Assembly (NCBI RefSeq): GCF_004363095.1
Contig: NZ_SNYO01000002.1
Location: forward strand, 682,001 to 746,000
DNA from: Actinomycetospora succinea
GTDB lineage: Bacteria > Actinomycetota > Actinomycetes > Mycobacteriales > Pseudonocardiaceae
Reading direction: 5' to 3'
Length of the DNA: 64,000 nt
Shown: piece by piece, positions 33,762-42,135 of the stretch
How positions within the stretch are numbered: the first letter of the stretch is position 1
Layout: every line of letters starts with the position of its first letter
The notes under the pieces: model-generated
What the model was told of the DNA's origin: nothing
Database searches by the model: none
What the model saw: only the letters and a program-made list of their open reading frames with translations
Position numbers and translations under genes: made by a program

Positions 33762-33798
33762 GTGTTCTGGGTCGCCAGGGCGACCCAGAACACTCACG
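33757..33798. terminator. 40-bp-family palindrome P7 at enoyl-CoA hydratase stop
   Basis: Perfect 20-bp arms (outer CGTGAGTG, inner GGGTCGCC) surround a 2-base centre. It spans exactly 40 bp from GTG 33758 to CAC 33797. The gene's TGA stop is in the left end. Confidence 0.75.
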
Positions 33799-33831
33799 TG
33801 GGCTCCGCCCATCGCGGGTACGCCGGGTCGT

Positions 33832-34248
<417 letters not shown>

Positions 34249-34251
34249 GGC

Positions 34252-35220
34252 GTGCGCCTCCCCCTCGGTCTGCGTGTCGTGGGCACCACCCGTCGATGGC
34301 TCGGCGGGTCGGTCGCCCACCTCGACCCCGCCGACGTCCCCGCCGCCCGGGCCGCCGTCCTGCGCCTGCAGCACGGTGCGCTCGGCCGGGCGGTGATCGG
34401 CACGCCGCCCCGCGACGTCGTCGTCGAGGAGACGGCGCTGGCGACGGCGGCGGTTCCCGCGGGACTCGCTGTGCGCGTCTACCGGCCGCCGTCGTGCGAC
34501 GTGCCGGCCCGCGTCGTCGTCAACTTCCACGGCGGCGGGTTCGTGCAGGGCGACCTCGACCAGTCCGAGTGGTTCTGCGCCCACGTGGCACGCGCGGCGT
34601 CGGCCGTCGTCGTCTCGGTCGACTACCGCCTCGCCCCCGAGCACCGCTTCCCGATCCCGGCGCAGGACTGCTACGACGCCGTCGCCGCGCTGGCCGCCGA
34701 GCCCGGCCGCTTCGGCGTCGACCCCGCGCGTCTCGCGGTGATGGGCGACAGCGCCGGCGGCAACCTCGCCACCGTCGTGTGCCTCATGGCCCGCGACCGG
34801 AGACGCGACGGCCTCGACGCCCCGGCGATCGCCGCCCAGGCGCTCGTGTACCCGGGCGTGGAGATGGTCGACGTGCTGCCCTCGGAGCGCGAGATCCCGG
34901 TGGCCCCGATCCTGTCGGCCGCCGACATCCGCGGCTTCCACGCGCTCTACCTCGGCGACGCCGACGGCACGCACCCCTACGCCTCGCCGCTGCGCGCCGA
35001 CCTCACCGGGCTCCCGCCCGCGCTCGTGCAGACCGCCGACCACGACCCGTTGCGCGACCACGGCGAGCGCTTCGTCGAGGCGCTCGACGCCGCCGACGTC
35101 CCGGTGCGCCACACCCGCTACCTGGGCGCCGCGCACGGCTACGTCGCCACCGGCGGCCTGACCCCGCGCACCTCGCTGGCCGCGGTCGCGGAGATCGCGG
35201 CGTTCCTGCGCGCCATGTGA
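34252..35220 (+). CDS. Alpha/beta hydrolase of the hormone-sensitive lipase type
   Basis: This encodes 322 residues from GTG 34252. It has the oxyanion motif FHGGGFVQGD (about 93-102), SVDYRLAPEH, nucleophile GDSAGGN (Ser near 166), acidic residue in TADHDPLRDHG and His in GAAHGYV. This is a complete HSL-family (family IV) esterase triad. It probably hydrolyses short-chain esters in the cytosol. Its TGA stop (35218-35220) lies in palindrome P8. Confidence 0.9.
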   Translation: MRLPLGLRVVGTTRRWLGGSVAHLDPADVPAARAAVLRLQHGALGRAVIGTPPRDVVVEETALATAAVPAGLAVRVYRPPSCDVPARVVVNFHGGGFVQGDLDQSEWFCAHVARAASAVVVSVDYRLAPEHRFPIPAQDCYDAVAALAAEPGRFGVDPARLAVMGDSAGGNLATVVCLMARDRRRDGLDAPAIAAQALVYPGVEMVDVLPSEREIPVAPILSAADIRGFHALYLGDADGTHPYASPLRADLTGLPPALVQTADHDPLRDHGERFVEALDAADVPVRHTRYLGAAHGYVATGGLTPRTSLAAVAEIAAFLRAM

Positions 35221-35258
35221 GCGAAATTCCCGGCTATGACCGCGAATTCCGCTCACCT
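35215..35258. terminator. 40-bp-family palindrome P8 at esterase stop
   Basis: The 17-bp arms have two mismatches (outer ATGTGAGCG, inner CCCGG), with a loop of CTATGA. It spans exactly 40 bp from GTG 35217 to CAC 35256. It supplies the TGA stop of the preceding gene. Confidence 0.65.
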
Positions 35259-35305
35259 GGCGTCCGGGACTGGGCACCGCGGGCGCGGGGCTACCGTGGA
35301 GGCCC

Positions 35306-35870
35306 GTGACCCCCGACCGAGCGACGCCGGCGCGTGCCGTGCTGCTCGGTGCCTGCGCCGCGGTCCTCGGGGTCGCCGCGCACGGGGAGGCCGGCGGCGT
35401 CGTCGCGGCGAGCCCGACGGCGCTCGCGGTGGGGCTCGTGGTCGTCGCCGTCACGGCCGCGCTCGGGGCACGGCCGCAGGCGACCATCCGACTCGCGGGT
35501 GTCCTCGCCGCCGGGCAGCTCGCCCTGCACCTGGCGCTGCCGTCGGGCGGCCACGACCACCACGCGATGCACGCCGCCCCCGACACGCACGGGTCGGCGA
35601 TGCTCGTCGCGCACCTGGCGGTCGCCGTGCTCGTCGCCGGTGGCCTCGCCCAGGCCGACCGGGCGCTCGCCCGCGCCGTGCGTCGCCGGGTCGCCGTGTG
35701 GGTCCGCCGCCTCGGCGGCCCGCCCGCCCCGAGTACCCCCCAGGCGGTCGTCCCGCCGGCGCCCGCCCGCGCCCCGCGGGAACGACGCGCCGCCGTCACC
35801 CTCCACCCGCGTCGGGGTCCCCCGTCGCCGCGCACGACCGCGACGACACCCGACACGGAAGGACACCCCC
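35306..35870 (+). CDS. Small membrane protein upstream of copC; no in-frame stop before copC
   Basis: From GTG 35306 the product has about four hydrophobic helices (ARAVLLGACAAVLGVAAHG, ALAVGLVVVAVTAALGARP, LAGVLAAGQLALHLAL, AMLVAHLAVAVLVAGGLA) and a His-rich loop GGHDHHAMHA. It then has a basic, Pro-rich tail with a natural-looking end (TLHPRRGPPS). Proteins of this kind are common next to CopC-like genes and may handle copper. The frame has no stop before copC and stays open to 36799 in the wrong frame for copC. Either the tail ends by a frameshift near 35800-35870 or there is a sequence error; the end given is nominal. Confidence 0.6.
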
Positions 35871-36488
35871 ATGCCCCCATCGCGGACCCCGTCCGCCCGC
35901 ACCCGCCCGCGCGGCGTCCTCGCCGCGCTCCTGACCGGCCTGCTCGCCCTCTCCGCGCTGCTCTTCACCGCGGGCACGGCGAGCGCGCACGACGTCGTCA
36001 CGGGCAGCGACCCGGCCGACGGCTCGACCGTCCCGACGGCGCCGACGCAGGTGTCGGTGACCTTCAGCGACAACCCGCAGGGCCAGCTGTCCACCCTCAC
36101 GGTGGTCGGCCCCGACGGCGCCCACCACGAGCAGGGCCAGGCCACGACGCAGGGCAGCGTCGTGTCGGTCCCGGTGGGCCCGCTGCCGCAGGCCGGTCGC
36201 TACGAGGTCGGCTATCGGATCATCTCGAGCGACGGCCACCCGACGACCGGGTCGGTGACGTTCGACCTGACGACGCCGTCGGCCCCGGCCGGCACGGCCG
36301 CCGCCCCGCCCGCGGGCCAGGCCTCGGGCCACCAGCACGACGGCGCCGCGCCCACCGCGCCCCCGTCACCGGCCGCCGCGGCCGGTCCCGACAGCTCCGG
36401 GGGCGGCGTGCCCGCCTGGGTGTTCGTCGTGATCGCCGTGGTCGTCGTCGGCGGGGCGGTGGCGCTCGTGCTGCGTCGCCGGGCCTAG
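35871..36488 (+). CDS. copC: CopC-domain copper resistance protein
   Basis: This encodes 205 residues from ATG 35871 with GGAAGGA upstream. A signal peptide (about 1-40, ending TASAHDVV) leaves a His at the mature N-terminus, the copper ligand position of CopC. The beta-sandwich includes DPADGSTVPTAPTQVSVTFS and GYRIISSDGHPTTGSVTF. A Pro/Ala-rich linker with GHQHDG and a C-terminal membrane helix (PAWVFVVIAVVVVGGAVALV) anchor it outside the membrane. It probably binds periplasm-side copper, with the upstream membrane protein as partner. Confidence 0.88.
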   Translation: MPPSRTPSARTRPRGVLAALLTGLLALSALLFTAGTASAHDVVTGSDPADGSTVPTAPTQVSVTFSDNPQGQLSTLTVVGPDGAHHEQGQATTQGSVVSVPVGPLPQAGRYEVGYRIISSDGHPTTGSVTFDLTTPSAPAGTAAAPPAGQASGHQHDGAAPTAPPSPAAAAGPDSSGGGVPAWVFVVIAVVVVGGAVALVLRRRA

Positions 36489-36498
36489 CGAACCGGCC

Positions 36499-36533
36499 GG
36501 GCGAGGGGCACCCCCCTCGGATGCCCCTCGCCC
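36499..36533. terminator. Bidirectional hairpin after copC and L,D-transpeptidase
   Basis: GGGCGAGGGGCA/TGCCCCTCGCCC, 12-bp perfect arms with an 11-base loop, lies between the convergent stops at 36488 and 36565. Confidence 0.75.
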
Positions 36534-36564
36534 GCCGCGCCCGGCCACGACCGTCACCGGGCCG

Positions 36565-37068
36565 CTACTCGACGATCTGGACCCGGTCGTTCGGGTTGAG
36601 GTGCTCGAAGAAGCGCTTCGCGTCCTCCTTGCCCAGGCGCACGCAGCCCGCGGACTCGCGGTCGGTGGCGCCGCCGTGGAAGGCGCGGCCGTTGTTGTCG
36701 AAGAACACCGCGTACGGCATCGGCGAGCCCTCGTACTCCTGGCTCACGTGGTCCTTCTCCTTGCGCTGGATCACGAAGTCGCCGGTCGGTGTCTCGTAGC
36801 CCTCGGCGCCGTGGCTGTTCTTCACCGGCCCGTAGGTGACGTTGCCGTCGCCGTCGAGCAGCCACGCCCGGTTCTCCGAGAGGTCGACGCACGCCTTGAT
36901 CCGCGCGTCGGTGCACGGCGTGCCGCCGACGCCATCGGCGCTGCCCGCCGGCGCGGCGAGCGCGACCCCGCCCAGCTGGAGCGCCCCCAGACCGATCGTG
37001 GCCACCGAGACCGCGATCCGGCCGGACGACACCCCGCGCTGCGCCCCCCTGCGATGCCTGCCCGCCAT
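36565..37068 (-). CDS. Secreted L,D-transpeptidase (YkuD domain)
   Basis: This encodes 167 residues from ATG 37068. A basic N-terminus and hydrophobic segment (IAVSVATIGLGALQLGGVAL, about 19-38) form a signal peptide or anchor. The YkuD catalytic motif HGGATDRESAGCVRL (Cys near 141) is intact, preceded by the substrate-loop region ETPTGDFVIQRKEK. It makes 3-3 crosslinks in peptidoglycan or attaches proteins outside the membrane. It is short and lacks the Ig-like domains of mycobacterial Ldt enzymes. Confidence 0.9.
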   Translation of the reverse strand: MAGRHRRGAQRGVSSGRIAVSVATIGLGALQLGGVALAAPAGSADGVGGTPCTDARIKACVDLSENRAWLLDGDGNVTYGPVKNSHGAEGYETPTGDFVIQRKEKDHVSQEYEGSPMPYAVFFDNNGRAFHGGATDRESAGCVRLGKEDAKRFFEHLNPNDRVQIVE

Positions 37069-37256
37069 CGGCGTCCTGCCCCTCGCTCGCGTCCGCGGCT
37101 CCCACACCGCGAGATCCGAACGGCACAACGAGGCAGTGACCGCGGAGTCACGCACCGTTCGCGGTGCTCAGGGGCACGTCACCGGAACCGGTTCGGCGCA
37201 CAACCTCTGTGGGTCTGGAACGTCATGCGCACAGCGGGTTCGAGAGGTGGGACGTT

Positions 37257-37778
37257 TCACCCACTCGATTCGTCCGCTCGGGCGAAGGCGTCGTAGACCT
37301 CGTCGCTGAAGAGGACGAAGCGCGCCTCCCGCACCGCACTCCCGGTGGTCCGCACCGTCGACACCGCGATCCGGGCGGCGTCGCCGAGCGGCCATCCGTA
37401 CACGCCGGCCGACACCGCGGGGAAGGCGACGGTCCGCGCGCCGAGCTCGTCGGCGACCCGCAGCGACTCCCGGTACGCCGAGGCCAGGAGCTCCGAGCGG
37501 TCCTCGGACTTCGCGTACACCGGGCCGACGGTGTGGATCACCCACTGCGCGGGGAGATCGCCCGCCGTCGTCGCGACCGCCTGACCGGTCGGCAGGCCGT
37601 CGGGCAGCGTGGTGCGCCGCAGCTCCCGGCAGGCCTCGAGGATGGCGGGCCCGCCCGCGCGGTGGATCGCGCCGTCGACACCGCCGCCGCCGAGGAGCCC
37701 GGAGTTCGCGGCGTTGACGACCGCGTCGACCTCGGCCTGCGTGATGTCGCCCCGGTGCAGGGTGATCTCCGCCGTCAT
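37257..37778 (-). CDS. Macro domain O-acetyl-ADP-ribose deacetylase
   Basis: This encodes 173 residues from ATG 37778. It is a macro domain close to the MacroD/YmdB type: [39 protein letters not shown] (two stretches: catalytic Asn and the G-rich loop with Asp), VIHTVGPVY and [17 protein letters not shown]. It binds and hydrolyses ADP-ribose derivatives in the cytosol. It is divergent from the SRPBCC gene with 57 bp between starts. Confidence 0.92.
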   Translation of the reverse strand: MTAEITLHRGDITQAEVDAVVNAANSGLLGGGGVDGAIHRAGGPAILEACRELRRTTLPDGLPTGQAVATTAGDLPAQWVIHTVGPVYAKSEDRSELLASAYRESLRVADELGARTVAFPAVSAGVYGWPLGDAARIAVSTVRTTGSAVREARFVLFSDEVYDAFARADESSG

Positions 37779-37835
37779 GCGCCCGGAGTACCCCGCGCGC
37801 GGGCCGACCACGACCACCCCTGGGACGATCGCGCG

Positions 37836-38285
37836 GTGAGCGACACGCGCATCTCGGTGACCGACACCCTCGACGCCCCGGTCGAGCGGGTCTTCGCCCT
37901 CCTCGCCGACCCCGACCGGCACCCCGACCTCGACGGCAGCGGCACGGTCCACGCCTCGCACACCCACCTCGCGATCACCGAGGTCGGCGACGTGTTCGTC
38001 ATGGAGATGGACCACCCGGACCGGGGCCGCTACCGCGTCGAGAACCACGTCGTGCGCTACGAGCCCGACCGCGCGCTCGCGTGGATGCCGGCGCGCGTCG
38101 GCCAGCAGCCGTCGGGCCACATCTGGGGCTGGGAGCTCGAGTCCGACACCGACGACCGCACCGTCGTCACGCACTACCACGACTGGGCGCAGCTGACCGA
38201 CCCCGACCTGCTCGCGCGCATCCGCGAGGTCACGCCCGACGAGATGCGGCTGACGATCGGGAACCTGGCCGAGGCGCTGGCCTAG
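37836..38285 (+). CDS. SRPBCC family protein
   Basis: This encodes 149 residues from GTG 37836. The START/Bet v1-like fold is shown by the N-terminal strand and helix ITVTDT-type pattern [30 protein letters not shown], and by the C-terminal long helix ([16 protein letters not shown]). Inner strands contain [10 protein letters not shown] and [13 protein letters not shown]. Such proteins bind hydrophobic ligands or act as polyketide-cyclase-like enzymes; the role here is unknown. It ends 13 bp before the first GTG of palindrome P9. Confidence 0.85.
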   Translation: MSDTRISVTDTLDAPVERVFALLADPDRHPDLDGSGTVHASHTHLAITEVGDVFVMEMDHPDRGRYRVENHVVRYEPDRALAWMPARVGQQPSGHIWGWELESDTDDRTVVTHYHDWAQLTDPDLLARIREVTPDEMRLTIGNLAEALA

Positions 38286-38296
38286 GTGCCTCCGGC

Positions 38297-38340
38297 ATGT
38301 GAGCACTTTGAACGGCTATAGCCGTCCACAGTGCTCACGT
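38297..38340. terminator. 40-bp-family palindrome P9 between SRPBCC and RluA genes
   Basis: The 17-bp arms have two mismatches (outer ATGTGAGCA), with the loop CTATAG. It spans exactly 40 bp from GTG 38299 to CAC 38338. The RluA gene's stop codon (TCA on this strand, 38335-38337) lies in its right end. Confidence 0.7.
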
Positions 38341-39042
38341 GCCCGGAGGGCACAGGGCCTCGAAGTCCTCGCCCGGCGCCGCCTCGAGGTCGTGGCGGAC
38401 GCCGTCGGGACCCGTGAACGCGAGGCGCCAGGCGTGCAGGCCCGTGCGCGTCTCGGGATTCTTGGTGAACAGCGGGTCGCCGACGAGCGCGTGGCCGATC
38501 CAGGCGAGGTGCACGCGGATCTGGTGGCGGCGTCCCGTCGTCGGCGTCACCGCCAGCAGCGTCCGGTCGTCGCCGCGCCGGAGGACCTCGAACGTCGTCG
38601 TCGACGGGTAGGTGTCGCCGGGCAGGACGGCGTCGTCGGGGACCGTCCACACCCCGTCGACGCAGGTGATCGCCTCGCGCGGCGCGGCGATGCGCACCCG
38701 GTTCTTGCGGCCGACCGAGAGCGGGAGCTCGATCGTGCCCCGCTCGGGCAGCCCGGTGCCGGACGCGACGGCGAGGTAGGTCTTCGCGACGGTGCGGTCG
38801 TTGAACTGGCGGGTGAGGTCGCCGTGCGCCTCGAGGCGGCGCGCGAAGAGCACGATCCCCGAGGTCACCTTGTCGATGCGATGGGCGGGCCAGAGCTTCT
38901 CGCCGGCGTCGGCGGCGAGGCGGACCAGGTCGGTGTCGTGGCGCTCCCCCATCACCGACCAGCCCGCAGGCTTGTCGAGGACGAGCAGGTCGTCGTCGCG
39001 GAGCAGCTCGCGTCCCGCGCGGACCTCGTCCCAGGTGCTCAC
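38335..39042 (-). CDS. RluA-type pseudouridine synthase
   Basis: This encodes 235 residues from GTG 39042, overlapping the isochorismate synthase stop (GTGA). Catalytic motif PAHRIDKVTSGIVLFA (Asp near 57), with VLDKPAGWSVMG upstream and TGRRHQIRVHLAWIGHALVGDPLF downstream. It isomerises uridine to pseudouridine in rRNA or tRNA. There is no S4 domain, as in RluA/TruC types. Its stop codon is supplied by palindrome P9. Confidence 0.9.
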   Translation of the reverse strand: MSTWDEVRAGRELLRDDDLLVLDKPAGWSVMGERHDTDLVRLAADAGEKLWPAHRIDKVTSGIVLFARRLEAHGDLTRQFNDRTVAKTYLAVASGTGLPERGTIELPLSVGRKNRVRIAAPREAITCVDGVWTVPDDAVLPGDTYPSTTTFEVLRRGDDRTLLAVTPTTGRRHQIRVHLAWIGHALVGDPLFTKNPETRTGLHAWRLAFTGPDGVRHDLEAAPGEDFEALCPPGT

Positions 39043-40220
39043 CCCTCGTCGAGCCCCAGCGCGTCGAGCAGCGTGCGCAGCTTGACCGCGGTCTCGGCGA
39101 GCTCGTCGGCCGGGCGCGAGGCGGGCACGATGCCTGCACCCGCCCAGAGCCGGACCCGGTCGCCCTGGACCTCGCCGCAGCGCAGGGCCATGACCCACTC
39201 GCCGTCGCCGCGCGCATCGGTCCACCCCACCGCGCCGGTGTAGAAGCCGCGGTCGAACGGCTCGATCTCGGTGATCGCGGCGTGCGCGGCGGGCCGCGGC
39301 ACCCCGCAGACCGCGGGCGTCGGGTGCAGGGCCTGGGCCAGGTGCAGCGCGGACGCGTCCGGGTCGGTGGCCGGCGCGCGCACGGTGGTGGACAGGTGCC
39401 ACAGGGTCGGGGTGCGCACGAGGCACGGGCCGTCGGGCACCTCGAGGTCGTCGACGACAGGGCGCAGCCGCTCGACGACGTCGGCGACGACGAGCGCGTG
39501 CTCGTGGCGGTCCTTGGCGGAGGCGAGCAGCTCCTCGCCGCGGCGCCGGTCCTCGTCGGGGTCGGACGAGCGGGCGGCCGAGCCGGCGAGGGGGTTCGCG
39601 GTCACGGTCGTGCCCCGCCGGGAGAGCAGCAGCTCCGGGCTGGCGCCGAGCAGCGTGCGCGCCGCCCCGGGCCGGTCGGCGGGCAGGTCGACGGCGAACA
39701 GGTAGCTACGGGGGTCGCGCCGCGCCAGCTCGCGCAGCATCGGCACCGGGTCGACCGGCCCGTCGGCGACGACCTCGAGCGCGCGGGCGAGCACGACCTT
39801 GTCCAGCGCGCCGGTCTCCATCCGCGCCAGCGCCTCGGCGACCATCTTCTCGTAGACCGCCGGGGCGGGGACGGCGTGGGCGGTGCCGGACACGGGCGCG
39901 CCGCCCGGGCCGGCGACGAGGACGGCGCCGAGGGGGTCGGCGCGCTCGACGTGCTCGGGCACCACGAGGTGGGCGGGCGCGGTGGGGTCGAAGGGCAGGG
40001 CGCCGACGGCGAGCGTGGGCCCGCCGCGCAGACCCCGCAGGTGGCGCAGCACCGCGTCGGCGTCACCGGAGGGCAGCCGGGTGCGGGTGCCGCGGGTGAG
40101 CAGCGCGCCCTGCGGGCCCGAGAACCAGGAGCCCTCGCCGGGCCTCCAGGACCGCAGCAGCCGCACCGGGTCGGCGACGGCGCCGAGCGGCGCGCGTACC
40201 GCCGGGCTGGTGCTCGTCAC
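39039..40220 (-). CDS. Isochorismate synthase
   Basis: This encodes 393 residues from GTG 40220. It belongs to the chorismate-binding family: LDKVVLARALEV (about 139-150), ANPLAGSAARSSDPDEDRRRGEELLASAKDRHEH (two motifs), TPTLWHLSTTVRA, LHPTPAVCGVPRPAAHAAI and the metal-binding Glu region YTGAVGW...GIVPASRPADEL. It converts chorismate to isochorismate for menaquinone or a catecholate siderophore. No other men or siderophore genes are in the window. It is translationally coupled to RluA. Confidence 0.88.
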   Translation of the reverse strand: MTSTSPAVRAPLGAVADPVRLLRSWRPGEGSWFSGPQGALLTRGTRTRLPSGDADAVLRHLRGLRGGPTLAVGALPFDPTAPAHLVVPEHVERADPLGAVLVAGPGGAPVSGTAHAVPAPAVYEKMVAEALARMETGALDKVVLARALEVVADGPVDPVPMLRELARRDPRSYLFAVDLPADRPGAARTLLGASPELLLSRRGTTVTANPLAGSAARSSDPDEDRRRGEELLASAKDRHEHALVVADVVERLRPVVDDLEVPDGPCLVRTPTLWHLSTTVRAPATDPDASALHLAQALHPTPAVCGVPRPAAHAAITEIEPFDRGFYTGAVGWTDARGDGEWVMALRCGEVQGDRVRLWAGAGIVPASRPADELAETAVKLRTLLDALGLDEG

Positions 40221-40363
40221 GATCCCGTTCCCCCTGCCGTCGTGCCGCCTCGAGGCTCATCGTGGTCCACGGGATCGGACATCGCCGTCCGGGACCGGTC
40301 ACTCCACCCTCCGCGCCGCGTGACGTCCGGTCCAGCGCAGGGAGGCGTGACGCGCCGCACCGT

Positions 40364-40378
40364 CATACTCTGAGTATG
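40364..40378. promoter_or_regulatory. Palindrome overlapping the P450 start codon
   Basis: CATACTC-T-GAGTATG is a perfect 7-bp inverted repeat whose last base is the G of the P450 start codon (GTG 40378). No ribosome-binding site precedes the start. It is a candidate operator or part of a leaderless promoter (TATG at its right end). Confidence 0.55.
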
Positions 40379-41730
40379 TGACGACGCAGCAGGCGGACCC
40401 CCGGACCGCGCCGAGCCCGCTGCCGCGCTGGCGGTCGGACCTCCGCCTCGGCACCCGCATCGCCGTCATGCGCGCCGGCGGGCTCGCGCTGGCCCTGCGC
40501 GGCGACGCCGTGGCCCGGCTCATGCACCGGCCGTGGCGCCTCGATCCGTACCCCACCTACGCGCGGGTCCGCGCCGACGCCGCGGCCGAGGGTGGCGTGG
40601 CCCGCAGCCGCACGGGCATCCGCGCGGTCGCCACCCACGAGGCGTGCACCGCGGTGCTGCGCGACCGCCGCTTCGGGGTCCGGCTCGCCGACGGCCGGAT
40701 GCCGTTCGACCCGACCGACGACGCGAGCACGGGCGGGGACCCGACCGACCCCGAGGCCGCCCTCCTCGAGCCCATCGACCTCTCGCTGCTCGGCCTCGAC
40801 GCGCCCGACCACACGCGGCTGCGGCGCCTCGCCCAGCCGACGTTCGCGCCGCGCCGCCTCGAGCAGTACCGCGAGACCGCCCGCACCGTCACCGGGCGCC
40901 TGCTCGACGCCGCGCCGCGCGACGAGCCCTTCGACCTGGTCAGCACGCTCGCCGCGCCGCTGCCGATCAGCGTCATCTCCGAGCTGCTCGCCATCCCCGA
41001 CGTCGACACCCCCCGCTTCGCCGCGTGGGGCCGCGTCGTCGGCGCGGCGCTGGACGGCGTCCGCTCGGTGCGCCACGCCCACGCGCTGTCGCGGGCCACG
41101 GCCGACCTGCGACTGCTGTTCGCCGACCTCGTCGAGCGCCGCCGCGCCGACCCCGGCGACGACGTGATCTCCCAGCTCGTGCACGCGCTCGACGAGGAGA
41201 CGCTGACCCTCGACGAGCTCGTCTCGCTGGCCCAGCTCCTGCTGATCGCCGGGTTCGAGACCACGACCAACCTCGTCGGCAACGCCGTGCGCGCGCTGCA
41301 CAGCAGCGGGACGTGGGACGACCTCGTCGCCGACCCCGGCCTCGCCGCGTCCGTGATCGAGGAGACGCTCCGCTTCGATCCGCCCGTGCAGCTCACGGCA
41401 CGGTTCGCGCACGAGGACGTCGAGCTGGGTGGTCGCACGCTGCGCCGCGACACCGGCGTGCTCGTGCTGCTCGCGAGCGCGGGCCGCGACCCGGCGGCGC
41501 ACGCCGACCCGGACCGCTTCGACCCGCGCCGCGAGCAGACGACCACGCACCTCGCGTTCTCCGGCGGCGCGCACTACTGCCTCGGCGCCTCCCTGGCGCG
41601 GATGGAGGGCGAGGTGGCGCTGGAGATGCTCGCGCAGCGGCTGCCCCGCCTGCGGCCGTCGGGACGGTTCGTGCCGCGCGTCGCGACGGTCCTGCGCGGG
41701 CCCCGGCGATTCGGCGTCCGAGCGGACTAA
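40378..41730 (+). CDS. Cytochrome P450
   Basis: This encodes 450 residues from GTG 40378. It is a soluble bacterial P450: I-helix LLLIAGFETTTN (about 287-298), EETLRFDPPVQ (ExxR, about 325-335) and heme loop FSGGAHYCLGASLAR (Cys ligand near 401). The N-terminus is not a membrane anchor. No ferredoxin or reductase gene is adjacent, so partners are encoded elsewhere. Substrate is unknown. The start overlaps a palindrome, and the next gene (VOC) starts nine bases after the stop, suggesting co-transcription. Confidence 0.93.
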   Translation: MTTQQADPRTAPSPLPRWRSDLRLGTRIAVMRAGGLALALRGDAVARLMHRPWRLDPYPTYARVRADAAAEGGVARSRTGIRAVATHEACTAVLRDRRFGVRLADGRMPFDPTDDASTGGDPTDPEAALLEPIDLSLLGLDAPDHTRLRRLAQPTFAPRRLEQYRETARTVTGRLLDAAPRDEPFDLVSTLAAPLPISVISELLAIPDVDTPRFAAWGRVVGAALDGVRSVRHAHALSRATADLRLLFADLVERRRADPGDDVISQLVHALDEETLTLDELVSLAQLLLIAGFETTTNLVGNAVRALHSSGTWDDLVADPGLAASVIEETLRFDPPVQLTARFAHEDVELGGRTLRRDTGVLVLLASAGRDPAAHADPDRFDPRREQTTTHLAFSGGAHYCLGASLARMEGEVALEMLAQRLPRLRPSGRFVPRVATVLRGPRRFGVRAD

Positions 41731-41739
41731 CGTGGGCGC

Positions 41740-42135
41740 GTGCCCGAGCTCCCCTCGATCTCCCACGTCGCGCTGTCGGTGACCGACCTGGCGACGAGCC
41801 AGCCCTGGTACGAGCGGCTCTTCGGCGTCGAGCCGGCGATGACGCTGTCCGACGGCCCGTTCGAGCGGAAAGTGTTCGCGCTGGCCGGCGGGCAGCTGTT
41901 CGGGCTCACCGCGCACGACGCCGCGCGCTCGGGCGACCGGTTCGACGTCGTCGCGCCGGGCCTCGACCACGTCGGCTTCGCGTGCGCCGACCGGCCGGCG
42001 GTCGCCGCGTGGCAGACGCACCTCGACCAGATCGGCGTCACGCACAGCGGCGTCGTCGAGGCCGACTACGGCTGGGCGCTGTCGTTCACCGACCCCGACG
42101 GGAACGCGCTCGAGTTCTTCGCGCTCGCGTCCTGA
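41740..42135 (+). CDS. VOC family protein (glyoxalase/dioxygenase fold)
   Basis: This encodes 131 residues from GTG 41740. Two beta-alpha-beta-beta-beta modules: ISHVALSVTDLATSQPWYERLFGV and LDHVGFACADRPAVAAWQTHLDQIG, with ALSFTDPDGNALEFFA at the end. Metal ligand candidates His (SHVAL), His (DHVGF) and Glu (LEFF) are present. It may be a lyase, dioxygenase or resistance protein. Its 3' 70 bp overlap the 3' end of the convergent FAD gene. Confidence 0.87.
   Translation: MPELPSISHVALSVTDLATSQPWYERLFGVEPAMTLSDGPFERKVFALAGGQLFGLTAHDAARSGDRFDVVAPGLDHVGFACADRPAVAAWQTHLDQIGVTHSGVVEADYGWALSFTDPDGNALEFFALAS

Noticed and set aside
35871..36799. 497-residue protein from 35306 spanning copC
   Set aside because: Beyond about 35830 the sequence becomes Arg/Pro-rich shadow coding of copC, which has its own start, signal peptide and domain; the long frame is an artefact of a missing stop.
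36824..37256. Gene on the plus strand upstream of the macro domain gene
   Set aside because: The open frames here are basic, low-complexity and antisense to the L,D-transpeptidase; the 188-bp gap 37069-37256 shows no start with a ribosome site.
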